From assembly GCA_015680685.1 (NCBI GenBank), contig MNCI01037655.1, positions 92,520-140,848 of the forward strand: a stretch of DNA of 48,329 nt. Reading direction: 5' to 3'. This stretch comes from Gnetum montanum. Taxonomy: Eukaryota; Streptophyta; Gnetopsida; Gnetales; Gnetaceae. The position numbers and the translations under genes were made by a program. The stretch's first letter is position 1. The number at the start of each line of letters is the position of its first letter. This document shows positions 33,628 through 44,268 of the stretch, piece by piece. The notes beneath the pieces are model-generated. The model had not been told where the DNA came from. It saw only the letters and a program-made list of their open reading frames with translations, and did not search any database.

Positions 33628-33716
33628 GTGTTTCTGGTTGTGTATGTAGGCATCATCTGACATGCATTTGCNGTGTTTCTGGTTGTGTATGTAGGCATCA
33701 TCTGACATGCATTTGC
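33628..33716. other. Duplicated 44 bp around a single N (likely assembly join)
   Basis: 33628-33671 and 33673-33716 are identical, with N at 33672 between them. It lies within E3 gag-pro and creates a repeated peptide that should not be taken as real. Confidence 0.9.
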
Positions 33717-34749
33717 ATTGGACCAAACCAATGTTGAGGAGTTGTTCTAGCAATTGGGAAGGTTTTTCCCAGCAAGGATATGTGTTTGTGTTCAGTGCGC
33801 TCATGTCTAGGAGTGGCTTGTGTGGCGACGCCAAAGCTAGAGCTGGCAGCTTGGGGTGTTGAGGCCATGGGCCTGTTGGTTGCATGTGTTGGCATGGTGA
33901 TTGTTGCAATTATTGTGTTTGATGTTGCTTGTGTATCCTACGCTATTTGTGTTGTTTGTGTTGGTTGTAGTTGTTGCATTTGTTGTTGTGCATGTTGTTG
34001 TTTTTTGTGTTGGCCCCTGTAGGCCAAGTAGGATGGGTCATTGCTTGCTCTTGCTACCTCTTTGATGCCCTTTGCTTGGTCAAAGGCTTGAGTAAGAGAC
34101 TTTGGGGCCTGGTAGAGCAATTTGGACTTGATGAAGTCATTGACTTCACCCTTGAAGATTGCCAAGAGATGTGTCTCTGCGATCGGCTCATGCATTTCAT
34201 TGGCTATGGCACTCCATCGCTGGAGGAAGGGTAGTATGGGCTCCAGGGGCCTTTGTCTGATGTGGAGGAGCTTGTCGATTGTCACTTCAAGTCTGATGTT
34301 GTATGTAAAGTGTGTCACAAACTATTGTATGAGGTCCTCGAGGGATGCGATGGAAGCTCGGGGTAGGGCACGATACCAGTCCAAAGCTTTGCCAGTGAGT
34401 GATAGGGGAAAGAGGCGTAGAATGGCATATGGCCAAGAGTGCAACTTGATGGCTTCTGTGCAGAATGTGATACTATGTGGATTGGGGTCACTATGACTAT
34501 TGTATTTTATCAGATGTGGCAACGAACCGCCCATGGGTAGTGTAAGGGGTGGGACTGTAGAGAAGATTGGATCATCATGGTAAAAGCCAACCACCTTAGG
34601 TGTGTCTGAGGAGGCAACCTTAAGCTAGTTGATTTCCTCCATCAAAGTCTGGATGAGTTGGGACACTTGTTCCCAACTCATAGATTCACCAGTCGATTGT
34701 GTTGACTGGACTCGCGTAGGTTGTGCAGTGAAGGGTTGGATCACCGGTT

Positions 34750-34875
34750 GTGGGCTTTGCAAGTTTAATGTCATGGAAGATGGTTGTTGGTATTTTAACA
34801 TCATACCAAATGTGTATTGGTAGTTTAAGGCCGTACTGGGCCATGGATAGTTTAACGTCATCCCTGACAGATGAT
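34750..34875 (-). repeat. Hairpin-motif cluster I in E3 gag N-terminal linker
   Basis: Four copies: 34766-34779 (TGTC-ATGGAA-GATG), about 34799-34812 (CATC-ATACCA-AATG), 34829-34842 (GGCC-GTACTG-GGCC, perfect) and 34857-34870 (CGTC-ATCCCT-GACA). Position in gag matches cluster D of E2. Confidence 0.75.
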
Positions 34876-35344
34876 GAGTAGGTGCCTAAGGCACTGGTGA
34901 AACAGGCATGGCACATGTGGTGCCTGCATAAATTTTGGGTTGAGGTTGGGGAGGTTGGGACATGGCCCCGGCATAGGCATAAGGTACTTGTGTTGCTTGG
35001 GGCTAGGCCCTGTCATACGTACAAGGTGTTTGTATTGTTTGGGGCTGGGCCCTAGTGTTTGTAGACTGTGAAGCAAATACCTTGGGCATGTGCTCCAAGT
35101 GCTATGATTATTGTAAGGAAGCAAGGCCCCAAGGGCTATTGGGTTCAAGCAGGGCTACGAACTTGTACTCGTACTCAGATGGCGATCTCAGGTAAGAGGA
35201 AGCCATCTTGGAATTATTATGTTGTGTGTATTGTATGTATTGGACAAGGTGATCCATGTTGGTGGTAGTTAATACTTAGACTGGCTTGAAGTTAGGTGCG
35301 AATTATGATGAATTCAGCTTTGAAACGGATGCATTTTGTGTGTT

Positions 35345-35510
35345 TTTGTTGAAAAAGCCACTGTAGTCGTGTGAGCACTGTAGCAATCGCAAAACACTAT
35401 AGCAGCATGCAGCATGAGTACTGTAGCAGCGTGACTACTATAGCAGCGTGCAGCATGAGTACTGTAGCAGCGTGACTACTGTAGCATGAGCGTGAGTTTC
35501 AGCACTCAGT
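35345..35510. repeat. 41-bp repeat in E3 leader
   Basis: Between the PBS and gag, the block beginning GCAGCATGAGTACTGTAGCA is at 35409 and again at 35450 (41-base period), with partial copies on either side built from CTGTAGCAGCGTGACTAC. Confidence 0.8.
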
Positions 35511-35573
35511 TTGTGCAGGATTTGAATAGGTAGCGTGATAAGGGTTTTGATTAAATGGTAAATATGTTTGTTT

Positions 35574-35592
35574 GGCCCTCCTTCTAGTGTCA
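35574..35592 (-). other. E3 primer binding site
   Basis: In element sense TGACACTAGAAGGAGGGCC, the E1 site with two G-to-A changes. It is 6 bases from the LTR end at 35599. Confidence 0.8.
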
Positions 35593-35598
35593 TTTTAC

Positions 35599-37331
35599 TG
35601 TACTAACCTAAATCGTTGGTGTAAGGTTGGAAGGGAAAATAGACACCGAAAGATAGTTGGGTAGGCACAGCTAACCCTGCTTTCACCCGAGGGCAAGCTG
35701 GAAAAGAGAACGAAGGCAAAGTGTCTTTGATGGTTTGCACACAAATCAACTAAGGACCTTCCCAAGCGTCAGCTATGGCTAGCACTGGGGTTATTGTAAA
35801 AGGTGTAAACGAATTGCAAACAGTGACACGAAATGTAAACAGAATGCAAATAGCGACACAAAATGTAAACAAAGTGTAGAGCGTAAACAGAGATTGAATT
35901 GTAAACGAAGCGTAAAAAAAGCTATATTGTAAACAAAGTGTAAATAGAGTAAACAATATAAATGGAAGGCAATAATGAAACTGTATTGTATTATTTAACA
36001 AAAGTGTGCACCAGTCAAAGCGTAGTTGTGTGTGTGATAGCAAGTCAAGCGCTAAGCCCCGGAGTGATGTGGTGATGTGTTTGCGGGTGCTTGGATGCTA
36101 GGAGTCTCGTGTGCCTGAGTGTCCAAGGTTCAAAGTTGCTCTTTCTTCAAAATTTTTGACCCCTTTTAAGTGAATCGATAGGGTATTTATAGGGTTTGGC
36201 TGGGCTTGGGCATGGAATCCATGGATGGAATCGACGGCCAAGAGATGAGAGGAAACAGGATTGTGTGACACGTGTCGAATAGATAGCTATGTGTGAGTTG
36301 GTTGTGTGTCAGCAAGCTATGTTTTTGACCATATGCATTGTATCTTACAACATGTGGCTTACTCAAGCCCATGGAAGCACATACAATTTGGACCATGAGG
36401 GCTTGACCAGCCCACAAATGAAGATTTACAAAGAAAATCAAGAGGAATCGACTCTGGCTCGCTTGAAACTTCTTAGCCCCTGAATTGACTACTACAGGAT
36501 GTCGATTTGAGTAGTTTTGTGACCCTTTGAGGCATTTCTATTCCACCAGGGCTCCCAATGTAAGTTGATTTAGTCCTGGTGTGTTCTTAGCATGCGTTTG
36601 GAGTGCTTTTGTTGGGGCATGAATAGTTTTCACGTTGTGAATAGTGTCATGCTGTGAATAGTGTTACGCTGTGAATAGTATCATGTTGTGAATAGTATTA
36701 CGTTGTACTCATGCCCAGCGTGTGTCCCAATGTGCATTCTACAGTGTGAGTTCTACGGCGTGCATACGCTGCACTCATGCCCAGCGTGACCTTCAGCGTG
36801 AAAAAGACATTCTTTGACATCAATTTTTGAGTTCTGAAGCCTGGTTTTTTGAGTGCAACTACTGCCTACTTTGTAACCTTGAGGCTGATCTGCCAATTGA
36901 AAAAATGGACTTGAATGTGACTTGTTTGGAAGCACTTTCGGGTAGGTCACGCTGGACTCCCGCTGCAGCATGACCACAATGTGACCTGCAGAAACTACAA
37001 TTTTTTGGACTTGAATCTAGGGTTTTGGAGGCTAAAGTTTGAGTTTTTTTATGATGAACTCCAAAGATGACTTGGACGTTGAAAACCATATCACTTTGAC
37101 TCAGTTTTGGGTTTTTTGGAGTCAACCACGTTGGGCTCACGCTGCAGCGTGACCACAATGTAACTATGAAAATTTCAATTTCTAGCGTGACTTGTCAGGA
37201 AAGCCAGCGTGAGTGACCAAGGCAAGCCAACATGAGTTGCATGCCTTAGTTAAATTTTTTCCTCCCAAATGCTGGAAAGGGCTTGAGTTGCTTTTGCTTC
37301 AAAGTGCTAGTCTGAAATTAGTGGTGTTTCA
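35599..37331 (-). repeat. E3 5' LTR
   Basis: 1,733 bases, matched by 28698-30480. In element sense TGAAACACCACTAA to TTAGTACA. TATA TATAAATACC is on the minus strand near 36193-36184. It contains five 17-bp units (36620-36705) and a perfect 16-bp palindrome TCACGCTGCAGCGTGA at 37137-37152. Confidence 0.93.
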
Positions 37332-37556
37332 AGCATGACATCCTACTTGTATTTTACCCTCTCTACCATCCTTAGCACATTCCTCTATGCCCTTTCCCTC
37401 CAACATAATACAACCTTTAACACTCTTGAGCATGGTGCAGTAACATTCAATCGGGTACTGACAAGCGATGTTGGTGCCAAGCCTATTATGATGTTTTGTC
37501 ATTCTTTGTTGACATCTCTCAGGCCACCCCTCTAGACATCAACAAAGAGGGGCCAA
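37332..37556 (+). other. E4 3' spacer, part 2, and purine tract
   Basis: Continuation of the spacer broken at 28697, parallel to E2 25080-25326. CTTTGTTGACATCT (37504-37517) faces AGACATCAACAAAG (37534-37547), which runs into the purine tract AAAGAGGGGCCAA before the LTR at 37557. Confidence 0.85.
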
Positions 37557-39134
37557 TGAAACACTACCAAATTTGGGCCACCACATCTTGACTGCAAATT
37601 TTTATAAGTGTCAACATAAGGCAAATTTTCTCTAAGTGTTGGACCTACGCTCTCCACTGCTAGGACTACACTCTAGAATGTAGTTAGCATAGTTTGCAAT
37701 ACAAGTCCAGATTTGCAAGGATTTTTCTAAGTGTCAATAGCAACTACAAATTTTCTAAGTGTTAGACTACAATCTCACTGCTGGGACTATGCAGTAGAGC
37801 ATAGTTAGCGTAGTTAGCACACAACTGGCAAGTTTTGCAAATTTTCTTAACTATCAAGCCAAAAGCTATCAAGCATGCTTGGCATGGAAGAAATACTTTT
37901 CCAAATTTTCTAATTGTTGTGATTATGCTCCCTACTGCACTCTAGAGTGTAGTTAGTGTAATTAACACTAAAGCTCAAGTTTTGTAAAATTTTTCTAACT
38001 ATTGGGACTACTCTCCATAGCATAGTTTGCTAGAACTACCTCTAGAAGCCACTAGAACTTAGCACCAACCTTCACATTAGCTTCAACACATCTCTAGCAA
38101 GCAGGATCAGTAATTTGCATTTCTTTTACATCCCCCATTTATTCCCAAATTGCACCTATGCTTGACACCACTTGAGAGAGTGGACAGCATAGCCCCAAAG
38201 CATAGTCTCCAAACCTACATGATTTTTCATTATTTTTAGGTACATTGCAGTCTATTTGGCACTTGAACATGCAGTTTGGGCAACATAGTCACAATTTGGT
38301 AGTTTCACAGGGTCCATTGAAGCACACGATCATAACACCATTTGCTTTAGCAAGTGCGTAGTTTGGGTTAGCATAGTCTCAACTACCCCTCTGCCATGTG
38401 GTGCTTGATCCACAATTTATAGCAATCCTAACCCTATAAATACCCTAGCGCTCAATGTTTTAGTAGTTGGAAATTCTTGCATTCAATTGGAAAATCTACA
38501 TTTTGGACATTCTTCCATTTGACCACACTTGGCATTTCAACAAACTCTAAGCTAGCATTTGGCACCGTTGCACACCACCCAAGACATTTTAGACCATTGT
38601 AACACATGGGACACTATGGTAGCCAATCCAACAAGCATATACTTCATGGTAGACATCAGTCTTTGTAGCCCAAACACCCTAAGACTATGACTACACTACG
38701 TACTATGCCTATTTGTACACAACGAACCTCCTCACCTTTCTTGTAATTAACTGCACTCCTCCCATTTGGGGTGGTGCCACTTTCTCTCTTGCTTACTTCC
38801 TATGCATTTTTTTGGCATTTTTATTTGCATTCTAGCATTTTACTTGCATTTTTGCTATTTTCCTATAAATGCTCATGCGTTTACACCTTCTCTTTGCACC
38901 AGAAACCTTAACTACACTCGCCTTCATTGACATTGTGGATACTACAAACACCATGCAAACCCCTAGCATTTCATTCCAACATCACACTCTATAAGTCCTA
39001 GCTTAATTAATAAGACCATTCTAGGCATCCTATCTCTACTTCCAATAGGCTCTCACGTGGACACAGCGTCAAAGCTATGTGCCTACGAACCTCTTGGTGT
39101 ACCGTTCTAGCCAACAATGTTTTCGATCACTACA
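37557..39134 (+). repeat. E4 3' LTR
   Basis: About 1,578 bases, TGAAACACTACC to GATCACTACA. Related to but longer than the E2 LTRs; it shares the start, the TTTCTAAGTGTTG-type words and the end block CTAGCCAACAATG. TATA box CTATAAATACC lies at about 38434-38444. It lacks the 17-bp minisatellite of E2. Confidence 0.82.
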
Positions 39135-39599
39135 AGTGTGTAGAAACTACAAAAATTCAAAGGTGCCTATATGCAATAGCTGCTAAATAAGAAGATGCCC
39201 AGTGGCTGATAACAAATGATGAAGTTAGATCAACAGTTTACATCAAACCAATTGAGAGCCTTACTAGCTCCTATGTTGAAAGCATGGATAAATTGGAGCA
39301 ACTCCATTGCCAACTCTCAAATGCACAAAGTGAAATAGATTGGGGAGAGTTGGAGATCCCTTATACTTTCAAGTAAGAGCCCCTTGAGTTAAAGGCTCTA
39401 CTAACAAGCTTGGAATATGCATTTCTTAATAATGGCAAGTTGGTGATTTTCAATGCCACACTCTCTCATAAAAAAAATGTTAAAGTTACAAATAAATGAT
39501 CAATAGCCTTTACTTGATCATATCATGAGAAAAAAAGGATCAATCCTTAGATATGCCAAAACAAAATCTATACAAAATCTTCCATCAAGCCAAAAAGGA

Positions 39600-42260
39600 A
39601 ATCGCAAAGATGATTAAACCCAAAACTCAAGTAAATCATCAAGGAGAAAATTGAGTGAGTTCTCAAAGCAGGGTTCATCTATCCAATTGTGGATAGCAAG
39701 TGGATTAGCCCACTCATTATTATTCCAAAGAAGGGAGGCAAACAGAGAGTCTATCTAGACTTTCAATTATTGAATATGGCAACCTACAAGGACCATTTTA
39801 CATTGTCATTTGTGGACCAAGTATTGGAGACCATTATAAAGCATTGTTACTACAAATTTTTGGATGGTTATAATGGCTATAACCAAATCCAGATTGTACC
39901 AAAGGACCAAGCCAATACCAAATTGAAGAGTCCTTAGGGGACTTTTGCATATAGGAAGATGTCCTTTGACCTATGCAATGCTCCTACCACATTTCAATAG
40001 TTGATCCTAAGCATCTTTTATTAAAAATGTAGTAGCAAGGTAGAAGTTTTCATGGATGACTTTTCTACCTATGGGGCTACCTTTGAGCAAGCCTTGGACC
40101 ACCTTGAGCAAATTCTTCAATAGTGTGTGAAGACAAATTTGAGGTTCAATTGGCATGAGAGCCATATAATGATCCAAGTAGGCATTATCTTGGAGCATAA
40201 TATTTTGAGCAAATGGATCAAGGTGGACTTAAAGAAAGTATGGGTTGTCCAAGAAATAACCAGGCAACTAAAAATAGTAAAATATGTAAGGTCATATGTC
40301 ATTCCTTGGCCACACTAGTTACTGTATATGCTTTATTGAAAACTTCTTAAAGATTGTCAAACCATTGGTAGAGCTCACAAAGAAGGTTGCACCATTTACC
40401 TGGACTATGGAATGTGAGAATACATTCCAATAGTTAAAGTAGAAACTCATGGAAACTCCATTTCTATGAACACTAAATTGATCCAGGCCATTCCACATCA
40501 TGACCAATGCATCAATTAAATTTTGGAGGTTGTGCTTACACAATTGGATGATCAAAAACATTCATACTACATTCACTATGCAAGTAGGAGCATTGTGAGT
40601 GCACAATTAAACTACACCACCACTAAAAAGAAGCTCATTGTAGTGGTGTATTCCTTAGAAATATTTAGGCATTGTGTCCTTGGATACTAAGTTTTTGTAT
40701 ACACCAACCACGGTGCTATCCAATTCCTAATGAACAAATCAATAGTGAGCTCCTATGTCATATGGTGGCTAGTGAATCTTTAGGATTTTGATCTAACAAT
40801 GATTGATAGAAAGGGGATTGAGAATGTGGTTGCTGACCACTTGTCTTGGTTAAGATGAAATAGCAAAGAGGATGAGGGTCTATTATTTAATTAATTCCAT
40901 GATGAACTTCTCTTTGTTGGTGTTGTTGATCTTTCAACTTCCAAAGAAAAAAACTAGTATGTTCACACCCTTTCCTACCTATCACTCAAGAGATTCCATG
41001 GGAGTGGAATAACAAGAAGAAACAAAATTTTCTTCATTAGGCCAAGTGCTTCATGAAAATCAAAGGTAACCACTACAAGAGTTGTGTAGATGACTTAGTA
41101 TGATGATGTGTACCTAGCACAGATCAACTTCGAGTCCTCTAGGATGCCCACAAAGGCCCTTGTGGGGGCCACTATGCTAGGAGGAGAATTACCATTAAGA
41201 TCCTCATGGTAGGCCAATATTGACCAATGATCTTTAGGGATCCTCATCACTTCTTCCATTCTTGTGATAGGTAACAATGAAATGGAGGGATAACCATGCA
41301 AATGGAAGGATCCCAATAGTGGATTTAACCACTAGAGCCTTTCAATCTTTCAAGAATCAACTTCATGGGGCCCTTCAACCCCATGTCAAATGAGAAAGCA
41401 TAAATAATCATAGTAATTGACTATTGCACCATTTAGTTGCAACTGCTACCATCACCAAATGTTCATCTTCTATGATGGCATAGTTTGTACAAAAAAAATG
41501 TTATAAATAGGTTCGGTATGCCATTGACGCTAATTTTTGATAATGAGACACACGTTACAAGTGTTACTTTTTGGAAAATCATGCAATTCTTAGGGGTTGA
41601 ACATAAACTTACAACTCCATACCACCCCTGAGAAAACAATCAAGTGAAGGTCACAAATAGGGAAATCACAAAAATACTAACATGCATAGTTAGTAAGTAT
41701 AGGAAGGATTGGAGTAGCAAACTCAACAATGCTCTTTGGGCTTATCATTCAACATGGAAACTTCCTATTAAAAATTCTCCCTATTAGTTAGTATATGAAA
41801 AAAATCCCAACTCTTCCTATCCAAACCAAGTTTCATACACTTTCAATGACCTGTAATCTTGACCTAGATTTAAGTCTAGCCTAAAGAGAATGATTGATGA
41901 ATCTCAACATGATAGATGAAAATTGATTAGTAGTTATGTTATCAAATGAAGTGCACTAGGCACATAGCAAGCAATGCCATGACCTCAGGATAAGAAAATT
42001 CAAATTCCAACTAGGGGATAACATGCTCTACTAAAACCCCATGCATGTACCTCAATGTATGAAATTCCAAACGCTATGGAAGGACCCTTACATTATCCAT
42101 GAAACTTTTCCATTTGGGGCCATGATGATTTACCATCCTACTAACCCAAAAAAAAGGTTATTAGTTAACATACAATAAGTTAAAACTTTCCTAGAGACAA
42201 GGACAAGTGGTGGCAACAATATCTCTATCGATGGCCAAGCACACTCAATCTTTTGGATCT
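39600..42260 (+). pseudogene. E5 pol: RT, RNase H and integrase
   Basis: Plus-strand fragments in order. RT has KWISPLIIIPKKGGKQR (39692 on), KDHFTLSFVDQVLE, FLDGYNGYNQIQI (39857-39895) and VFMDDFSTYG (40046-40075). RNase H includes SIVSSYVIWWLV and GIENVVADHLSWL (to 40852). Integrase has KGPCGGHYARRRITIKIL (from 41149), INFMGPF, FDNETHVTSVTF (near 41540), TTPYHP and KDWSSKLNNALWAYHS. A decayed C-terminal part ends near 42260. Frameshifts and stops are frequent, more so than in E1 or E3, consistent with greater age. The catalytic DD of RT is kept. Confidence 0.87.
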
Positions 42261-43720
42261 CTCCCTTCCAACTCAATCATGGGGGAGATGGTCATCCATG
42301 TTAACACTCTTTAATAGCTCCTTGATTTTTCAAATTTTTTTGTTTTACATAATTATTTATGTGTTTTCCATTTTCTTGAATATTTTGTAATTTCTTTTAT
42401 ATTTTTCCTTATTTAATTTTTTTTATGTGTGTTTTTTCTTCTTTATTGCCATCAGGACTTTAGTGTTTGATACAACTACTAATTGTTGGAGGTTAATTAA
42501 AATATATTGATTGAATTAATTACTTAACAATTGAATTTCATCCTTGAATTATGACATCGATTAATGGAACATTGGTTTGCTCATGATATTAGGTAGTGAG
42601 CTCACATCATCCATCCATTCCACTCAACTCCAAGGTAATCTTTATTTTTGAAAACATGAGGTCCTTTCTTAATAACAACTTACAACAAATTTGTGACCTA
42701 GGTACTTTCCAGACTTGGAACAAATCAAGTGGAATTGATAAGGATGTGGCTTCAAGGGGACTTATCACCTTTTGGACCTACCTACTATCTCAAGTTTTAT
42801 GGATATTCTCATTGATTTCTCATCATTTATAACATTGACCAATAATTGGAAGTAATGTCTTTACATGGTATGGTTCCCGTGAAAAGACAAACACAAAGAT
42901 GAAAATTTAAAGCATACCCCTTAGATGAAATAATGGATTACACACACTAGTTATGGCACTGGAAAGACATGTTACCCATGCCTGAAGACACCCCTCTAAC
43001 TAAGGCCCTCTTTACTTCTTGCATCTTTTTTCTTATCTATTTAGAATGATGGATGATCTTTAAGAGTATTCATAAACTCTGGGGGGTCGAATAGTCTAAA
43101 TTTACCAATGCAAAGTCACTGGAAGTGGATGGACTTGCTTCCAACTAAGGATGGAATACTATCAGGTCACATTGATCACAAACTCCACAAAAGACATCAT
43201 GTGACCCGAAATGAGAGACTCCATTACTGCACACTCTCTCATCATCCATTCTTATCATCTATCACCTCACTACCTCTTATCATGGTTAATCAATATTCCT
43301 ATTTTTATGTTTCTTAATTATTTGGTGATTTCTTATGTGGATTCAATTTTTAACAGTCCATGATCATTCATCATCGTTGGTGCTTACGAACTCCTAGGTA
43401 TGAGGGCATGCAAGGGCATTAAAGGAATGAGCCTACTAAGGGGAGGATCCACTTGCATAATTCTTGGTCTATGTGGTTAAGCTTCATATCCCTTAGTCAT
43501 TTCACATTCACATCCATTGTTTTTCAACATGAAACATCTAGTTTTATGCTCCTTCACATTATAATTTCATCTAAATATCCTTTTCCAAATCAATTTCAAG
43601 CCCTCTTTTATGATTTTTCCTTATTCTAGGCTTTTTTTGCTTCCATTGTGTTCCAATTTCATTGCCAAACTATTCCCCAAAACTTAGTTTTTAAAACATA
43701 AAACCTAACCTGAATAGGTT
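42261..43720 (+). other. E5 spacer between pol and the LTR-like block
   Basis: No recognised domain. A 78-codon frame at 42596-42832 (includes LGTFQTWNKSSGIDKDVASR) resembles nothing I can name. The rest is AT-rich and without long frames. Confidence 0.45.
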
Positions 43721-44205
43721 GCATTGACGCATCCCCGTCAATATAGCTTGATGCATCTATGCATCCCTGTCAATCCAACCTGATGCATCAATGCATCGCT
43801 ATCAATACATGATAAAAAGTCTATATATATGTGCCAATACTTAGCCAATTTTTTACATTTTCATCATACTGCTAGGGGGTTTTGTAAATTTTCGGAGCCT
43901 AAAGCACCTTCCAAGCACTATAAATTGCCAACCACTTATCTGATTCAACTTGTTCTTCAACCCTCTAGCTATTGAAGGTGAGCTTTACGTCATGGAGGCC
44001 ATAAACCTATGGTTTATGTTGGGAAATTTTTTTGGAATTATTCTAACTTTCCAAGGTTTAACTAATAAAATAATATTAAAATCACCATCTACACCAAGTT
44101 AAAACTCATCAACAAACTCAGGTTACTAAATGAATAAAACAATACTAAGATAATCAATCTACCATGATCACAACTAACCTAAGTGTAACTTACCTAAAAG
44201 AAGAA
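43721..44205 (+). repeat. Diverged LTR-like block with three 32-bp repeats
   Basis: Three 32-base units start at 43721, 43753 and 43785 (each GCATN2ATGCATC-like). The third runs into CTATCAATACATGATAA, resembling CTATCAACACATGAGATAA in the E5 3' LTR (46668-46686). A TATA-like CTATATATATG follows at about 43831, and GTTTTGTAAATTTTC resembles the 3' LTR downstream of its TATA. It could be the 5' LTR of the ORF-bearing unit or an old solo LTR. Confidence 0.45.
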
Positions 44206-44227
44206 AGGTATCACAGAGCATTAAGGG
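44206..44227 (+). other. Possible tRNA-iMet-type PBS
   Basis: AGGTATCACAGAGCATTAAG resembles the plant initiator-methionine PBS TGGTATCAGAGC with two extra bases. It lies right after the LTR-like block and 40 bases before the ORF start. May be chance. Confidence 0.3.
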
Positions 44228-44268
44228 TTACACATTAATCACTAATCCTTAGTAACATTTGTGATCAC

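Larger units (their letters stand above)
32444..35257 (-). pseudogene. E3 gag-pro polyprotein
   Basis: One minus-strand frame of about 938 codons from ATG 35257 (MDHLVQYIQYTQHNNS). Hairpin motifs in the N-terminal linker give SMTLNLQ-type peptides. The gag domain follows with VVGFYHDDPIFSTVPP, GKALDWYRALPRASI and THLLAIFKGEVNDFIKSKL. A knuckle YHQMIGHDTETC (about 33560) lacks the first cysteine. After the shared linker comes a retropepsin with VHIDDGTVENIV and MILGCPWLARS. E3 keeps aspartate where E1 and E2 have asparagine. The 45-base N duplication at 33672 leaves the frame unchanged. In-frame stops are few compared with the other elements. Confidence 0.9.
28698..37331 (-). mobile_element. 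E3: gag-pro only, non-autonomous element
   Basis: Minus-strand element with LTRs 35599-37331 (5') and 28698-30480 (3'), PBS, gag-pro, hairpin-rich spacer and purine tract. The 5-bp target duplication AGCAT is exact on both sides (28693-28697 and 37332-37336). Element-sense ends are TGAAACACC and TTAGTACA. No RT, RNase H or integrase was seen in 30535-32443. The intact target duplication suggests it is among the younger insertions. It carries two single-N joins with duplicated flanks. Confidence 0.92.
17042..39134 (+). mobile_element. E4: host element interrupted by E1, E2 and E3
   Basis: Plus-strand Tat-like element visible in three pieces: 17042-17460 (integrase core), 26567-28697 (integrase C terminus and 3' spacer) and 37332-39134 (purine tract and 3' LTR). 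Its 5' LTR, gag and RT are to the left of the window or lost. The integrase reading frame resumes across E2, and the 3' spacer resumes across E3 with an exact AGCAT duplication, which proves the nesting. Base AGTGT at 39135-39139 would be its own right target duplication in E5; the left one is not visible. Confidence 0.85.

Noticed and set aside
33625-33909. Repeated peptide CMSDDAYIHNQKH in E3
   Set aside because: Caused by the 44-bp duplication around N, an assembly artefact.
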